A stretch of DNA of 64,000 bases from Sphingomonadales bacterium (GTDB lineage: Bacteria; Pseudomonadota; Alphaproteobacteria; Sphingomonadales; Sphingomonadaceae), in contig JANYGX010000002.1 of the NCBI GenBank assembly GCA_025362295.1, positions 1 to 64,000 of the forward strand, written 5' to 3'. Within the stretch, counting starts at the first letter, position 1. Every line of letters starts with the position of its first letter. A program made the translations under genes and the position numbers. The notes beneath the pieces were generated by a model, which saw nothing but the letters and a program-made list of their open reading frames with translations, made no database searches and was not told the origin of the DNA. This document shows positions 49,131-58,391 of the stretch, one piece after another.

Positions 49131-50683
49131 TGATTGCTGCTGATACGTCGCCTCTTGTGCCAAAAAATGTGCCTTGGCTTATCTATGTTATGGCCGCTGT
49201 ATGCTTTCTGGTCGCGCTTACAGCACGCATTGATGATGACGTGGCATGGCAGCTCTGGATTGCAAGACAGCTGAACGGTGGGTTTCGCCTCTATACAGAT
49301 GTGAGTGAGGTTAATCCGCCGCTATGGTTTTGGATGGCGCAAGCCTCGACATGGATTGCCGACGGCCTGCACATCGCCCCCGTGTTTGCAAACCGCATCT
49401 GCATTGCAGTTTATGGTTTCGTTGGTTTGCTTTTGGTCGCGCATTTTTGTCGTTATTTGGTTTCAGAAAATACAAACGCTTGGCTTGTCAGTTTATCTCT
49501 TGCCTATTTTGGCATTGGCTGGGTTTTTTTTGGTCAACGTGAACACCTCGCCTTCATGGCAGCAATTGCATATGTTTTTATATTTGTCAGTCGTGCCCAG
49601 CACGTTCCGGTGTCGCGCAAGCTGGCCATAGCAACGGGTCTGTTTGTTGCCTTCGGCATAGCCCTTAAACATTACTTTGGCCTAGTCGTTATCGGTCTGG
49701 AACTCTGGTTGTTGTGGCAAAGACGACAGCACAGACAATCGATTCGTCATAAAATTATGCGGCCTGAACTTGTGACGCTCGGGTGCACAGCGCTGTTGTA
49801 TGGCAGCGCCATTGTGTGGCTGACCCCGGCATATCTGCATGAAGTTGTGCCGCTTATCCGCCTTGCTTATCAGCATTATGATTTTAATCTCTGGTTTCTG
49901 CTAAACGAGCGCAGTTTTTATTTAATAATTGCGCTGGGCCTGGTGTTGTTTACCAGCAAATTTGAGGTAAGCTCGGTGGTGCAGACGATGCTTGTGGCGA
50001 TGGCTCTGTTTTTTATCATCGCTGTTCTGCAATCCAAGGGCTTCTTTTATCATTATCTAGCGGTTTACTCACTGCTCTTCAGTGTGGCGAGCTATCTGTT
50101 TATCACAAAAATCCACCAGCAGCGTTCAATTGCTATAACCAGTATCATGGTAGTTATTTTGATTGCATTAGCGAGCCGGTTTCTGTTTTATGGCATTTAT
50201 CAAAACGGTAGTATTCGTGTTTTCAAAGCAGAGCTAGCGGCACTTTCAAAAACCGGTCCGATTGTGTTGCTTTCAAGTCGCGCAGCATCAACGATCACGG
50301 CAAGCCAGATGTTGGGTCAGAGCTGGGGACAGCGCTATTACCTGTTGTGGATGGCTCCCATTCTGTCAATTGACGACTCTCAAAGAACCGCTGCTGAACG
50401 TCAAGCGGTTAACGATCTCAGACGGTCGTTGGTTGATGATCTTGTGTGTCAATCACCAGACATCATGCTTGTTGACACTGGTAAAGATGAACATTCCATG
50501 CAGGGTGCCACGATCAACTATATGGCGTTTTTCTCACAAGATGCACGCTTCGCAAAATTGTTAAACAGCTATAAGCACATCAAGAATCTGGATTATCTAA
50601 TGGTATATAAAAAACAGGTGAGTGTTACCGGCAATAAATCTTGTCATCCTTTCATCCCGGGATCGATTTTCAAAGCCAAATGA
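49130..50683 (+). CDS. Polytopic membrane glycosyltransferase, PMT/ArnT-like
   Basis: A 517-residue protein with roughly ten hydrophobic segments. The first periplasmic loop has DDDVAWQLWIARQLNGG and YTDVSEVNPPLWFWM, the acidic and aromatic pattern of GT39/PMT-type transferases that use polyprenyl-phosphate sugars, followed by several TM helices and a soluble C-terminus. It likely decorates a glycan or lipid on the periplasmic side. It is coupled to the small membrane protein upstream and converges on bamB. Confidence 0.7.
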   Translation: MIAADTSPLVPKNVPWLIYVMAAVCFLVALTARIDDDVAWQLWIARQLNGGFRLYTDVSEVNPPLWFWMAQASTWIADGLHIAPVFANRICIAVYGFVGLLLVAHFCRYLVSENTNAWLVSLSLAYFGIGWVFFGQREHLAFMAAIAYVFIFVSRAQHVPVSRKLAIATGLFVAFGIALKHYFGLVVIGLELWLLWQRRQHRQSIRHKIMRPELVTLGCTALLYGSAIVWLTPAYLHEVVPLIRLAYQHYDFNLWFLLNERSFYLIIALGLVLFTSKFEVSSVVQTMLVAMALFFIIAVLQSKGFFYHYLAVYSLLFSVASYLFITKIHQQRSIAITSIMVVILIALASRFLFYGIYQNGSIRVFKAELAALSKTGPIVLLSSRAASTITASQMLGQSWGQRYYLLWMAPILSIDDSQRTAAERQAVNDLRRSLVDDLVCQSPDIMLVDTGKDEHSMQGATINYMAFFSQDARFAKLLNSYKHIKNLDYLMVYKKQVSVTGNKSCHPFIPGSIFKAK

Positions 50684-50707
50684 ATTTACATCACAGTTTT
50701 TTTTATA

Positions 50708-52054
50708 TCACCGGTAAGCAATAATCTCTGCCTTGGTGGTCATCACATAGAGCGTATCATTGGCGACAATCGGTGGCAACCAGCTGCCGGTTGGCATTTT
50801 CTCGACCGACATAAGCTTGCCAGTGTAAGGCGACACACTGGCAATGTAACCGTTCGAAGATGTGAGCAGCAAGCGGTCACCGGCGAGCACTGGCCCTTGC
50901 CAGCGCACCAGGCCCTTGCGACTGGAGACATCAGTGTAGCGCTGGAGCTGTGTTACAAAGCGCACCCGGCCGTCCTTTCGGGTGAGGGCAACCAGTTCAC
51001 TGTCAGTGGTGACCACAAATACATAATCGCCGGCAACCCACGGCGTAGACAATCCAGCCAAAGATTTTTCCCAGACACGCTCACCACTGGCGAGATCGAG
51101 TGCGACCATACGGCCGCCATGGCCAATGGCAAACACCCGGCCGCGATCGATCACTGGGGATGCATCAATATCCGTGAGTGCTGCAAGGGCTGTGAGGTTG
51201 CCGGTGCGTGCCAGACTGTCCTGCCAGTTGACCTTGCCGTTTTCAGTTCGCAGCGCATTGAGTTCGCCCGATGAGAAACCAACCACCATAGTATCGCCAG
51301 CGATGGCCGGGCTGCCAGCACCCAGCAAGCCAGCAGTTTCAACTATGGCGCTGGTATCCCAAACCTGTTCACCTTTGTCGGCTGACAGGGCATAGAGTTC
51401 GTTGTCTTGTGTTTCAACAAACACCTTGCCTTGTGCAACTGACGGGGCACCGCGCAAAGGGATGCCGTAGTTGTGACGCCACAGTTCACGACCGCTGCTG
51501 GCGTCAAGCGCCACGACCATCCCATAACCGGATGTTGCAAACAGCTTGCCGTCGGCAAAGCCAACACCCCCACCGAAGGACAACGTTTTCTCAAGTTTTT
51601 TATCGCCTGATATGGTATTGCGCCATAATGGTTGGCCGGTTTTTGCATCGAGCGCTGTAACCGTTGATGATGTGTCCATGGCATAGATCCGCCCGTCCCC
51701 AATCACCGGCGAGGCAAGCAGCTTTGCACCCGCTGTTTCGCCAGCCCCTATAGCCCGGGACCAGACTTTGTGCAGTGAGGCACCAATGGTGACATGCTGC
51801 ATGGCTTTGGCTGGTGCACCGCCGGACTGTGGCCAATCCGTATTGGCATAAGGCGGCGGCAACAGAATTGGCACATCCTTAAGGGCTGTATCCACTTCGA
51901 GTGATTGTTCAAACGACAGCACGGGAATGCGCTCACCTTTGAGCGTAGAAGCTTTTTCCTTGAGCTTGCTGCAACCAGATATGCTGACAATAGCAAGTGA
52001 GAGCGCAAGAAGTGGCGTAAAAAATCCGGATTTCATGATCATGGCTTTACTCAT
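50708..52054 (-). CDS. bamB: BamB-like PQQ-repeat lipoprotein
   Basis: A 448-residue lipoprotein (SISGC lipobox) with tandem beta-propeller repeats of the PQQ type (YAMDTSSTVTALDAKTGQPLW, VVALDASSGRELWRHNYG, MVALDLASGERVWEKSL), matching BamB of the outer-membrane beta-barrel assembly machine. It starts by ATGA overlap with the YfgM-like gene, a common pairing. The usual next gene der is not seen here. Confidence 0.88.
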   Translation of the reverse strand: MSKAMIMKSGFFTPLLALSLAIVSISGCSKLKEKASTLKGERIPVLSFEQSLEVDTALKDVPILLPPPYANTDWPQSGGAPAKAMQHVTIGASLHKVWSRAIGAGETAGAKLLASPVIGDGRIYAMDTSSTVTALDAKTGQPLWRNTISGDKKLEKTLSFGGGVGFADGKLFATSGYGMVVALDASSGRELWRHNYGIPLRGAPSVAQGKVFVETQDNELYALSADKGEQVWDTSAIVETAGLLGAGSPAIAGDTMVVGFSSGELNALRTENGKVNWQDSLARTGNLTALAALTDIDASPVIDRGRVFAIGHGGRMVALDLASGERVWEKSLAGLSTPWVAGDYVFVVTTDSELVALTRKDGRVRFVTQLQRYTDVSSRKGLVRWQGPVLAGDRLLLTSSNGYIASVSPYTGKLMSVEKMPTGSWLPPIVANDTLYVMTTKAEIIAYR

Positions 52055-52770
52055 AACGCTTTGGCTGCGGTTGTTGTTTTGCTGGCTGGCAGCGCATTGG
52101 TCTGGCTACCCAGCAGCCGCTGCATTTCCTTGGCACGAATTTTGACTGTCTGCGGTACATCGGGGTTGGCAGCTAGTGCTTCAAACACAGGCAGTGCGTC
52201 GGCTGGCTTGTTGTCACGCATATAAGCAATAGCCAGCAGCTCGCCGGCTGTGCCAAACCAGGCGCTGTTTTCCTGCGCCAGTGGTTTAAGCGCTGTAATG
52301 GCCTCGGCAGGTTTCATATCTTCATAGCGTATCATGATCGCACGCAAGCTTGCGAAATCACGAAATGGTTTGGCAATGCTGCTGTTATCTGAAATTGCCT
52401 GATACTGTTTGACAGCTTCAGCGGCCTTGCCATTTTTGAATTGTGCAGAAGCAAGATCGAGTTGCGACAGGGCACGGTAGCCGGGTGTGCCTGACTCGGC
52501 GAGCTTTTGCAAGATTGGCTGCGCGGTTGCCGTGTCACCTGCATCAAGCGCTTTGGTCGCTTTGACATATGTATCAGCTTGCGCATTAATAGCCTTGTCT
52601 TGATAGTTTTGCCATAACAGATAGGCACCTGCTGCTATTAGCAACAAGCTGACACCAGCGATAACGGTCGCTCCGTAACGTTTCCAAAAATCTTCCAGTT
52701 GACCGCGTTTATAGTCATCATCGACTTCGCGAAGGAATATATCAGCTTGATCAGTTTCGTTTTTGGCCAC
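52051..52770 (-). CDS. YfgM-like tetratricopeptide membrane protein
   Basis: A 239-residue protein: an acidic cytosolic N-terminus (FLREVDDDYKRGQLEDFWK), one membrane helix (TVIAGVSLLLIAAGAYLLW) and a periplasmic TPR region (repeats near QLDLASAQFKNGKAAEAVKQ and ELLAIAYMRDNKPADALPVF). This matches the YfgM/SecYEG-accessory family found next to bamB. Confidence 0.8.
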   Translation of the reverse strand: MAKNETDQADIFLREVDDDYKRGQLEDFWKRYGATVIAGVSLLLIAAGAYLLWQNYQDKAINAQADTYVKATKALDAGDTATAQPILQKLAESGTPGYRALSQLDLASAQFKNGKAAEAVKQYQAISDNSSIAKPFRDFASLRAIMIRYEDMKPAEAITALKPLAQENSAWFGTAGELLAIAYMRDNKPADALPVFEALAANPDVPQTVKIRAKEMQRLLGSQTNALPASKTTTAAKAL

Positions 52771-52901
52771 GGTATCTCACTCTGTTCTGGTTGTCTGTTG
52801 GCCTTCTAGCCCAAAGTGTGGCCACGACAACAGCCTTATATTTTAGCCGCATTCAGAATGGTCGGGTTTACAGCGCTGCTGGTCGCAGGCTATGCGGGTG
52901 T

Positions 52902-53945
52902 ATGACAGCTAGATTGACGATAGATTTAAGCGCTTTAGCTCAGAATTACGATTGGCTTGCAGAGCTTTCCGGTTCTGCTGCCTGTGCCGCCGCTGTCAAG
53001 GCCAACGCCTATGGGCTGGGTCTTGAACCGGTTGTCGCGCGCTTATGGCAGGGCGGATGCCGGGCGTTTTTTGTCGCGAGTGTGCTGGAAGCGGCTGAAC
53101 TGCAAAAGCTGTTGCCGATAGCCAAAGTCTATGTACTGAGTAATTTTTTGCCTGAAAATCTTGCGGAACTGAATAATAATGGCGCAATTCCGGTTCTAAC
53201 TAGCCCAGATACAGCGGCTGCGTGGGCTCTGCAGTTTCCGTACAAACCTTGCGCCCTGATGATCGATACTGGGATTAATCGCTCCGGCATAGCGCCGGAC
53301 CAACTTGCGCATATCAATCTAGGCACGCTTAAGGTAGATTTGTTGATTAGTCATCTGGCCTCAGCGGACGAGCCTCTAAACCCGCAAAACCAGCAACAAC
53401 TGGCACTGTTCAGGCGCGTGCAAGGCCAATTTCCGGGTGTAGCCGCCAGCCTTGCCAATTCAGCCGGTATCTTTTTAGGGGCAGACTATCATTTTGACAT
53501 GACCCGCCCTGGCCTTGCCCTCTATGGGGCAGAGGCTGGCCCGCTGGGTGTCGCAGTCAAGCCGGTTGTCCACGTTGAGGCGCAGGTTTTGCAATGCCGG
53601 GCCATGCCTGCAGGCACAAGAATTGGATATAATGGCACCTACACAACCAAACGACCAAGCCGTATTGCCACCCTCGGTATTGGTTATGCCGATGGCTACG
53701 GACGGGATTTCAGTAATGTCGGTACAGTTATGGTGCACGGTGTGCGCTGCCCAGTGGTGGGTCGGGTATCAATGGATATGACCATTATAGATGTTACTGA
53801 CGCACCAGACTGTGCAGCGGGTGACTGGGCAACCCTTATCGGCGGCGGTATCAGCCTTGCCGAGGCAACGGCGGCATCCGGCATTTCGCCCTATGAAATA
53901 TTAACCAGGCTTGGCGGGCGCTTTGAACGTCGCTACACGAACTGA
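52902..53945 (+). CDS. alr: Alanine racemase
   Basis: PLP enzyme making D-alanine for peptidoglycan. The 347-residue protein has Lys33 (AAVKANAYGLG) as Schiff base, DTGINRSG, the TRPGLALYG segment, GYNGTYTT and GRVSMDMTIIDVTD. The start at 52902 is chosen as the family begins just before its TIDLSAL motif; the frame from 52791 adds 37 unrelated residues. mlaE begins one base after its stop. Confidence 0.94.
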   Translation: MTARLTIDLSALAQNYDWLAELSGSAACAAAVKANAYGLGLEPVVARLWQGGCRAFFVASVLEAAELQKLLPIAKVYVLSNFLPENLAELNNNGAIPVLTSPDTAAAWALQFPYKPCALMIDTGINRSGIAPDQLAHINLGTLKVDLLISHLASADEPLNPQNQQQLALFRRVQGQFPGVAASLANSAGIFLGADYHFDMTRPGLALYGAEAGPLGVAVKPVVHVEAQVLQCRAMPAGTRIGYNGTYTTKRPSRIATLGIGYADGYGRDFSNVGTVMVHGVRCPVVGRVSMDMTIIDVTDAPDCAAGDWATLIGGGISLAEATAASGISPYEILTRLGGRFERRYTN

Positions 53946-53946
53946 T

Positions 53947-54726
53947 ATGACCTTTTTCATCATCATCGGCCAATGGACCCTTGCAGCGCTTGCCAGCATC
54001 GGGCGGTTGGCGCGTTTTGCCGGCAAAGCTTTGGCGAGCCTGGTGATGCCACCGCTTTACATAGTCCGCATTCTTGAACAGATGCTTTCCATCGGCTATT
54101 TCTCGCTGCCGGTGGTTGGCCTCACAGCGTTGTTCACCGGGGCTGCACTGGCCCAGCAGATATATGTCGGCGGTGCCCGCTTCAATGCCGAAGGTGTGGT
54201 TGCTGGTGTGGTGGTGATTGCAATCGTGCGTGAGCTTGGGCCAGTACTTGGCGGTTTAATGGTCGCTGGCCGTGTGTCATCATCAATGGCGGCGGAACTT
54301 GGCACCATGAAAGTTACTGAGCAGATTGATGCACTGACAACACTGCAAGTCGATCCAGTCAAGTATCTGGTTACCCCGCGCTTGATTGCCGCCGTTATCG
54401 TCATGCCGCTCTTGACACTTGTCGCTAACGTGATTGGCGTGCTCGGCGGGTATATTATTGCAACTGAACGACTGGGTTTCAACGGCGGCAACTATCTCAA
54501 GGTCACCATGCAATTTCTGAAAGCCAGCGATGTGCAATCGTCTATGGTGAAGGCAGCGGTGTTTGGTTTTATCATAGCCTTGATGGGTTGCTACAACGGC
54601 ATCAACAGTGCCGGTGGTGCCGCTGGCGTCGGCAAGGCAACCACCAATGCGGTGGTTTCGGCATTTATTCTTATACTGCTTGCCAATCTCATCATCACAG
54701 TTGTGGTGTTTGGCGGTGCGAAGTGA
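53947..54726 (+). CDS. mlaE: MlaE-family ABC transporter permease
   Basis: A 259-residue inner-membrane permease for lipid transport across the envelope. Several hydrophobic helices are seen, with the family block IVRELGPVLGGLMVAGRVSS followed by AELGTMKVTEQIDAL. Its ATPase partner follows after 138 bases. The usual MlaD (MCE) gene is not present in this cluster. Confidence 0.92.
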   Translation: MTFFIIIGQWTLAALASIGRLARFAGKALASLVMPPLYIVRILEQMLSIGYFSLPVVGLTALFTGAALAQQIYVGGARFNAEGVVAGVVVIAIVRELGPVLGGLMVAGRVSSSMAAELGTMKVTEQIDALTTLQVDPVKYLVTPRLIAAVIVMPLLTLVANVIGVLGGYIIATERLGFNGGNYLKVTMQFLKASDVQSSMVKAAVFGFIIALMGCYNGINSAGGAAGVGKATTNAVVSAFILILLANLIITVVVFGGAK

Positions 54727-54864
54727 GTGCGGTGCGGAGTACATTATCCGGACAAACCCGTGAGCGCTTTCTGACCCTCCCCCTCAATCGGTGGAGAAAT
54801 TTAAAGAATGTGCTCATCGTATCGTTATTTCAGACAAGCAAAATTGTAGTGCGTGGGCCTTGCC

Positions 54865-55635
54865 ATGACTCCTAAAATCGACATGCAAGATGTGCGCAAA
54901 GCGTTCGGCACTAAGCAGGTGCTGGATGGTGTCAACCTCACCGTGGCAGCCGGTGAATCACTGGTCATCATCGGCGGCTCCGGCACGGGCAAGTCTGTGA
55001 CCATCAAATGTATTCTTGGCCTCATCAAACCAGACAGCGGCGAGGTGAAGGTTGACGGCGAAAGCCTGATTGGCCTTAACGAGGCGGGCTTCAGGCGGGT
55101 GCGCAAAAACTTCGGTATGTTGTTTCAGGGCGGCGCATTGTTTGATTCATTGCCAGTGTGGCGAAACGTTGCTTTCGGATTAATGCAGGGCCAGGGCATG
55201 GCGGCAAAGCCAGCGCGCGAAATCGCCATCGAAAACCTTCAGCGCGTTGGCCTGTCGCCGGATGTGGCTGACTTGAAACCATCAGAACTTTCCGGCGGGA
55301 TGCAAAAGCGCGTTGGCCTGGCACGCGCCATTGCCGCGCGCCCGCAAGTGATCTTTTTTGATGAGCCAACCACAGGGCTTGATCCGATCATGGCTGATGT
55401 CATCAACGAGCTAATATCTTTTCAGGTGAAAGATCTAGGCTGTACGGCGGTCACCATCACCCACGACATGTCGAGCGTGCGCAAAATCGCTGACCGGGTG
55501 GCAATGCTTTACAGGGGCAAAATTGTCTGGAACGGGCCTCGCGCTGATATCGACCACTCGGGCAATGCCTATGTTGAGCAGTTTGTCAAAGGCCTGGCAG
55601 AGGGGCCGATCCAGATGGATGTGCGGCGCGGCTAG
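54865..55635 (+). CDS. mlaF: MlaF-family ABC transporter ATPase
   Basis: The 256-residue ATPase of the MlaE transporter. It has Walker A GGSGTGKS, a Q-loop (MLFQGGALFDSL), the ABC signature LSGGMQKR, Walker B VIFFDEPTTGLDP and the switch His in THDMSS. ATG at 54865 is preferred over GTG at 54853. The KirBac-like channel gene starts 5 bases after its stop, so they are co-transcribed. Confidence 0.93.
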   Translation: MTPKIDMQDVRKAFGTKQVLDGVNLTVAAGESLVIIGGSGTGKSVTIKCILGLIKPDSGEVKVDGESLIGLNEAGFRRVRKNFGMLFQGGALFDSLPVWRNVAFGLMQGQGMAAKPAREIAIENLQRVGLSPDVADLKPSELSGGMQKRVGLARAIAARPQVIFFDEPTTGLDPIMADVINELISFQVKDLGCTAVTITHDMSSVRKIADRVAMLYRGKIVWNGPRADIDHSGNAYVEQFVKGLAEGPIQMDVRRG

Positions 55636-55640
55636 CGAGA

Positions 55641-56516
55641 ATGCAACCACCCCGCCCAAAACAGAAGCAAGTCGCCATCGGCGACCGTCAAGTGATTGCC
55701 AAGGGCCTCTCCAACAGTTTTTGGAGCGATTTATACCACCACGCCCTTACCGTTTCTTGGCCTGTATTCATCGCTATCACGGCGTTCATTTTCATGCTGC
55801 TCAATGCATTTTTTGCCTTGGCCTATGCTGTGCGACCAGACAGTATTGCCAACACCAGCGGTGCCGGATTTTTCAACTTTTTTTCCTTCAGCATCGAAAC
55901 TTTGGCAAGCGTTGGCTACGGCGACATGCACCCGCAAACACTGTATGGCCACATCGTTGCCGATATGGAAATTTTCGTTGGCATTTTCAGCATTGCCCTG
56001 CTTACCGGGGTTATCTTTGCCCGCTTTTCCCGCCCCCGTGCCCGGCTGCTGTTTGCCGAGAGGCCGGTTGTTTCCATGCACGATGGCAAGCTGAGCCTTG
56101 TTATCCGTGTTGCCAACGCTCGGCTGAACATGATCAGTGATGCGTCTGCGCGACTTTGGCTGGTTAGTCTGATGACTTCAAAAGAGGGCAAAAGCTTTCG
56201 CCGTTTTGCTGAACTCACGCTGATCAAAACTGAAAACCCGACCTTTGTGCTCAGCTGGAGTATATTCCACATTATTAATGATAGCAGCCCGCTGTTTGGC
56301 TTAAGCGCTGTCGATTTCAATGGTCAGGAAGCTGAGCTTATCCTGTCCATTAACGGAAATGACGAAACCACTGGACAAATTATACGCAGCCGGCACCGTT
56401 ACAATCATGCGGATATTGCTTTTGATCACCGTTATGTTGATATCTTGGAAACCGGCGAAGATGGCCGCACCATTATTAACTATGACCGGTTTCACCATGT
56501 CGAAGCCTTAGAATAG
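55641..56516 (+). CDS. KirBac-type inward rectifier potassium channel
   Basis: A 291-residue protein with two membrane helices flanking the pore loop. The selectivity filter TLASVGYGDMHP (VGYGD at residues 91-95) matches the KirBac family. The C-terminal half is a soluble beta-sandwich typical of Kir cytoplasmic domains (SIFHIINDSSPLFG). It is immediately downstream of mlaEF. Ion selectivity is inferred from the filter. Confidence 0.93.
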   Translation: MQPPRPKQKQVAIGDRQVIAKGLSNSFWSDLYHHALTVSWPVFIAITAFIFMLLNAFFALAYAVRPDSIANTSGAGFFNFFSFSIETLASVGYGDMHPQTLYGHIVADMEIFVGIFSIALLTGVIFARFSRPRARLLFAERPVVSMHDGKLSLVIRVANARLNMISDASARLWLVSLMTSKEGKSFRRFAELTLIKTENPTFVLSWSIFHIINDSSPLFGLSAVDFNGQEAELILSINGNDETTGQIIRSRHRYNHADIAFDHRYVDILETGEDGRTIINYDRFHHVEALE

Positions 56517-56630
56517 AGTCGCAATCGTTTGTAATCTTGAAACCAGGCAATTAACCCCGAAAGCACATTGCAGCACGCGCTTGCCACCTTATAAACGCTG
56601 GCAACGCAACCCTCTTCCAAAGGCCGCCCC

Positions 56631-57542
56631 ATGACCATCACCGACACCGTCAAAAACATCCTCTCATGGTACGAAAGCGATTGTCCTGGTACCAAGGCAA
56701 ACATCGCGCGGATGCTGATGGCCGGGCGGCTTGGCGGCACTGGCAAGATGGTGATTCTTCCCGTCGATCAGGGCTTTGAGCATGGCCCAGCGCGCTCGTT
56801 TGCACCCAACCCGGCAGGCTATGATCCGTTCTATCACCCGTCGCTGGCCATCGAGGCTGGCCTTTCCGCCTACGCCACACCGCTTGGCATGATGGAGGCG
56901 GTGGCCGACCGCATTGCCGGACAAATCCCGACCATATTGAAGGTTAACAGCTCGAATTCACTGGCGAGCGCCAAAGATCAGGCGATTACCGGCACGGTGG
57001 GTGATGCGCTGCGGCTCGGCTGTGCGGCCATCGGCTTTACCATCTACCCCGGCTCGGATCACTGCTTCGACATGATGGAGGAAATCCGCGAAATGTCAGC
57101 TGAGGCCAAATCTGTCGGCCTTGCCACTGTGCTCTGGTCGTATCCGCGTGGTGGCATCAGCAAGGAGGGTGAAACCGCCCTTGATATCACCGCTTATGCT
57201 GCACACATGGCAGCCCTTATGGGTGCGCACATTATCAAGGTAAAGCTGCCAAGCGCGCATCTGGAGCAGTCGGAAGCCAAGACGGTATACGAGGCTCAAA
57301 ACATCAACCGTGCCAGCCAGGCCGAGCGCGTCAAACACATCACGGATGCCTGTTTTGGCGGCCGACGGATTGTGGTGTTCTCCGGCGGTGCAGCCAAAGG
57401 CACCGATGCGGTGTTTCAGGATGCGCTCGATATCCGGGATGGTGGCGGCAACGGCTCGATCATTGGTCGCAACACTTTCCAGCGCCCGAAGGCCGAAGCC
57501 CTTGCCATGCTAAATAAAATCATCGCCATATATCTGGGCTAG
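56631..57542 (+). CDS. fba: Class I fructose-bisphosphate aldolase (DhnA type)
   Basis: A 303-residue Schiff-base aldolase of the archaeal-type/DhnA class. Visible are [33 protein letters not shown] and the Lys of [12 protein letters not shown], expected to form the imine. It acts in glycolysis and gluconeogenesis. thiE follows after 2 bases; an fba-thiE pair is usual in alphaproteobacteria. Confidence 0.93.
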   Translation: MTITDTVKNILSWYESDCPGTKANIARMLMAGRLGGTGKMVILPVDQGFEHGPARSFAPNPAGYDPFYHPSLAIEAGLSAYATPLGMMEAVADRIAGQIPTILKVNSSNSLASAKDQAITGTVGDALRLGCAAIGFTIYPGSDHCFDMMEEIREMSAEAKSVGLATVLWSYPRGGISKEGETALDITAYAAHMAALMGAHIIKVKLPSAHLEQSEAKTVYEAQNINRASQAERVKHITDACFGGRRIVVFSGGAAKGTDAVFQDALDIRDGGGNGSIIGRNTFQRPKAEALAMLNKIIAIYLG

Positions 57543-57544
57543 GC

Positions 57545-58177
57545 ATGAGTGCAAAACGCCCACCCTGCCAGCTATATCTTATAAATCCACCAGCGATTGT
57601 ATTGGCGGATTTTATCGAGCACCTAAAGCAGGCTCTGGGTGGTGGCCCGGTAGCCGCCCTGCAACTGCGGCTAAAGACCGTGCCAGATGCTGACATCCTG
57701 CGGGCAGGGGAGGCGCTGCTTCCCATATGCCGTGCCCACGATGTGGCGCTCATCATCAACGACCGGGCTGATCTCGCCCGCACCTTAGGCGCTGATGGTG
57801 TCCACCTCGGCCAGTCGGACGGCGACATCAAAGACGTGCGCACACTTCTCGGGCCCGATGCCCAGATCGGTATCACCTGCCACAACAGCCGCCACTTCGC
57901 CATGGAGGCTGGCGAGGCCGGGGCTGATTATGTGGCCTTCGGAGCCTTTTACCCCACCCAGACCAAAACCCCGCCGGCGATGGCCACGCCAGATATTCTC
58001 ACCTGGTGGACTCAATTGGCCGAGCTGCCGTGTGTTGCAATAGGCGGCATCACCCCGGAGAATGCGCGGCCACTTGTGGAAGCGGGGGCAGACTTCATAG
58101 CTGTCTCGGCTGGCGTGTGGGCGCATCCGCAAGGGCCGGAGCAGGCCGTGCGCGAATTTGGCAAGGCGATGGCCTGA
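57545..58177 (+). CDS. thiE: Thiamine-phosphate synthase
   Basis: Joins HMP-diphosphate and thiazole phosphate to make thiamine phosphate. The 210-residue TIM barrel has [41 protein letters not shown] and [10 protein letters not shown]. Family members have the same order of phosphate- and pyrimidine-binding loops. It follows fba in one unit. Confidence 0.92.
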   Translation: MSAKRPPCQLYLINPPAIVLADFIEHLKQALGGGPVAALQLRLKTVPDADILRAGEALLPICRAHDVALIINDRADLARTLGADGVHLGQSDGDIKDVRTLLGPDAQIGITCHNSRHFAMEAGEAGADYVAFGAFYPTQTKTPPAMATPDILTWWTQLAELPCVAIGGITPENARPLVEAGADFIAVSAGVWAHPQGPEQAVREFGKAMA

Positions 58178-58185
58178 ACGCACCT

Positions 58186-58222
58186 TTACCCTCTCCCCTT
58201 CGGATGGCGGGGAGAAGGGTAA
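58186..58222. repeat. Imperfect inverted repeat between thiE and TonB receptor
   Basis: TTACCCTCTCCCC (58186-58198) and GGGGAGAAGGGTAA (58209-58222) pair with one bulge around a ten-base loop. Similar CCCTCTCCCC elements are dispersed in many alphaproteobacteria. A weaker related string lies near 54774-54793 upstream of mlaF. It could end thiE transcription but lacks a T-run. Confidence 0.6.
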
Positions 58223-58391
58223 GCCGATGGCGACAACTGTAACCTTAATGCAACACTCCCTCACAACTCCATCCTACAAACTCAATCAACCCCTTTACAG
58301 GCCCCTGTTGTTGTGGGCATTTGAAAAGATGAAGCGGGCATGGTGCCTGTCGAACAGATTTTATTAACCAACAGTAAAAAGGAAAACGATT

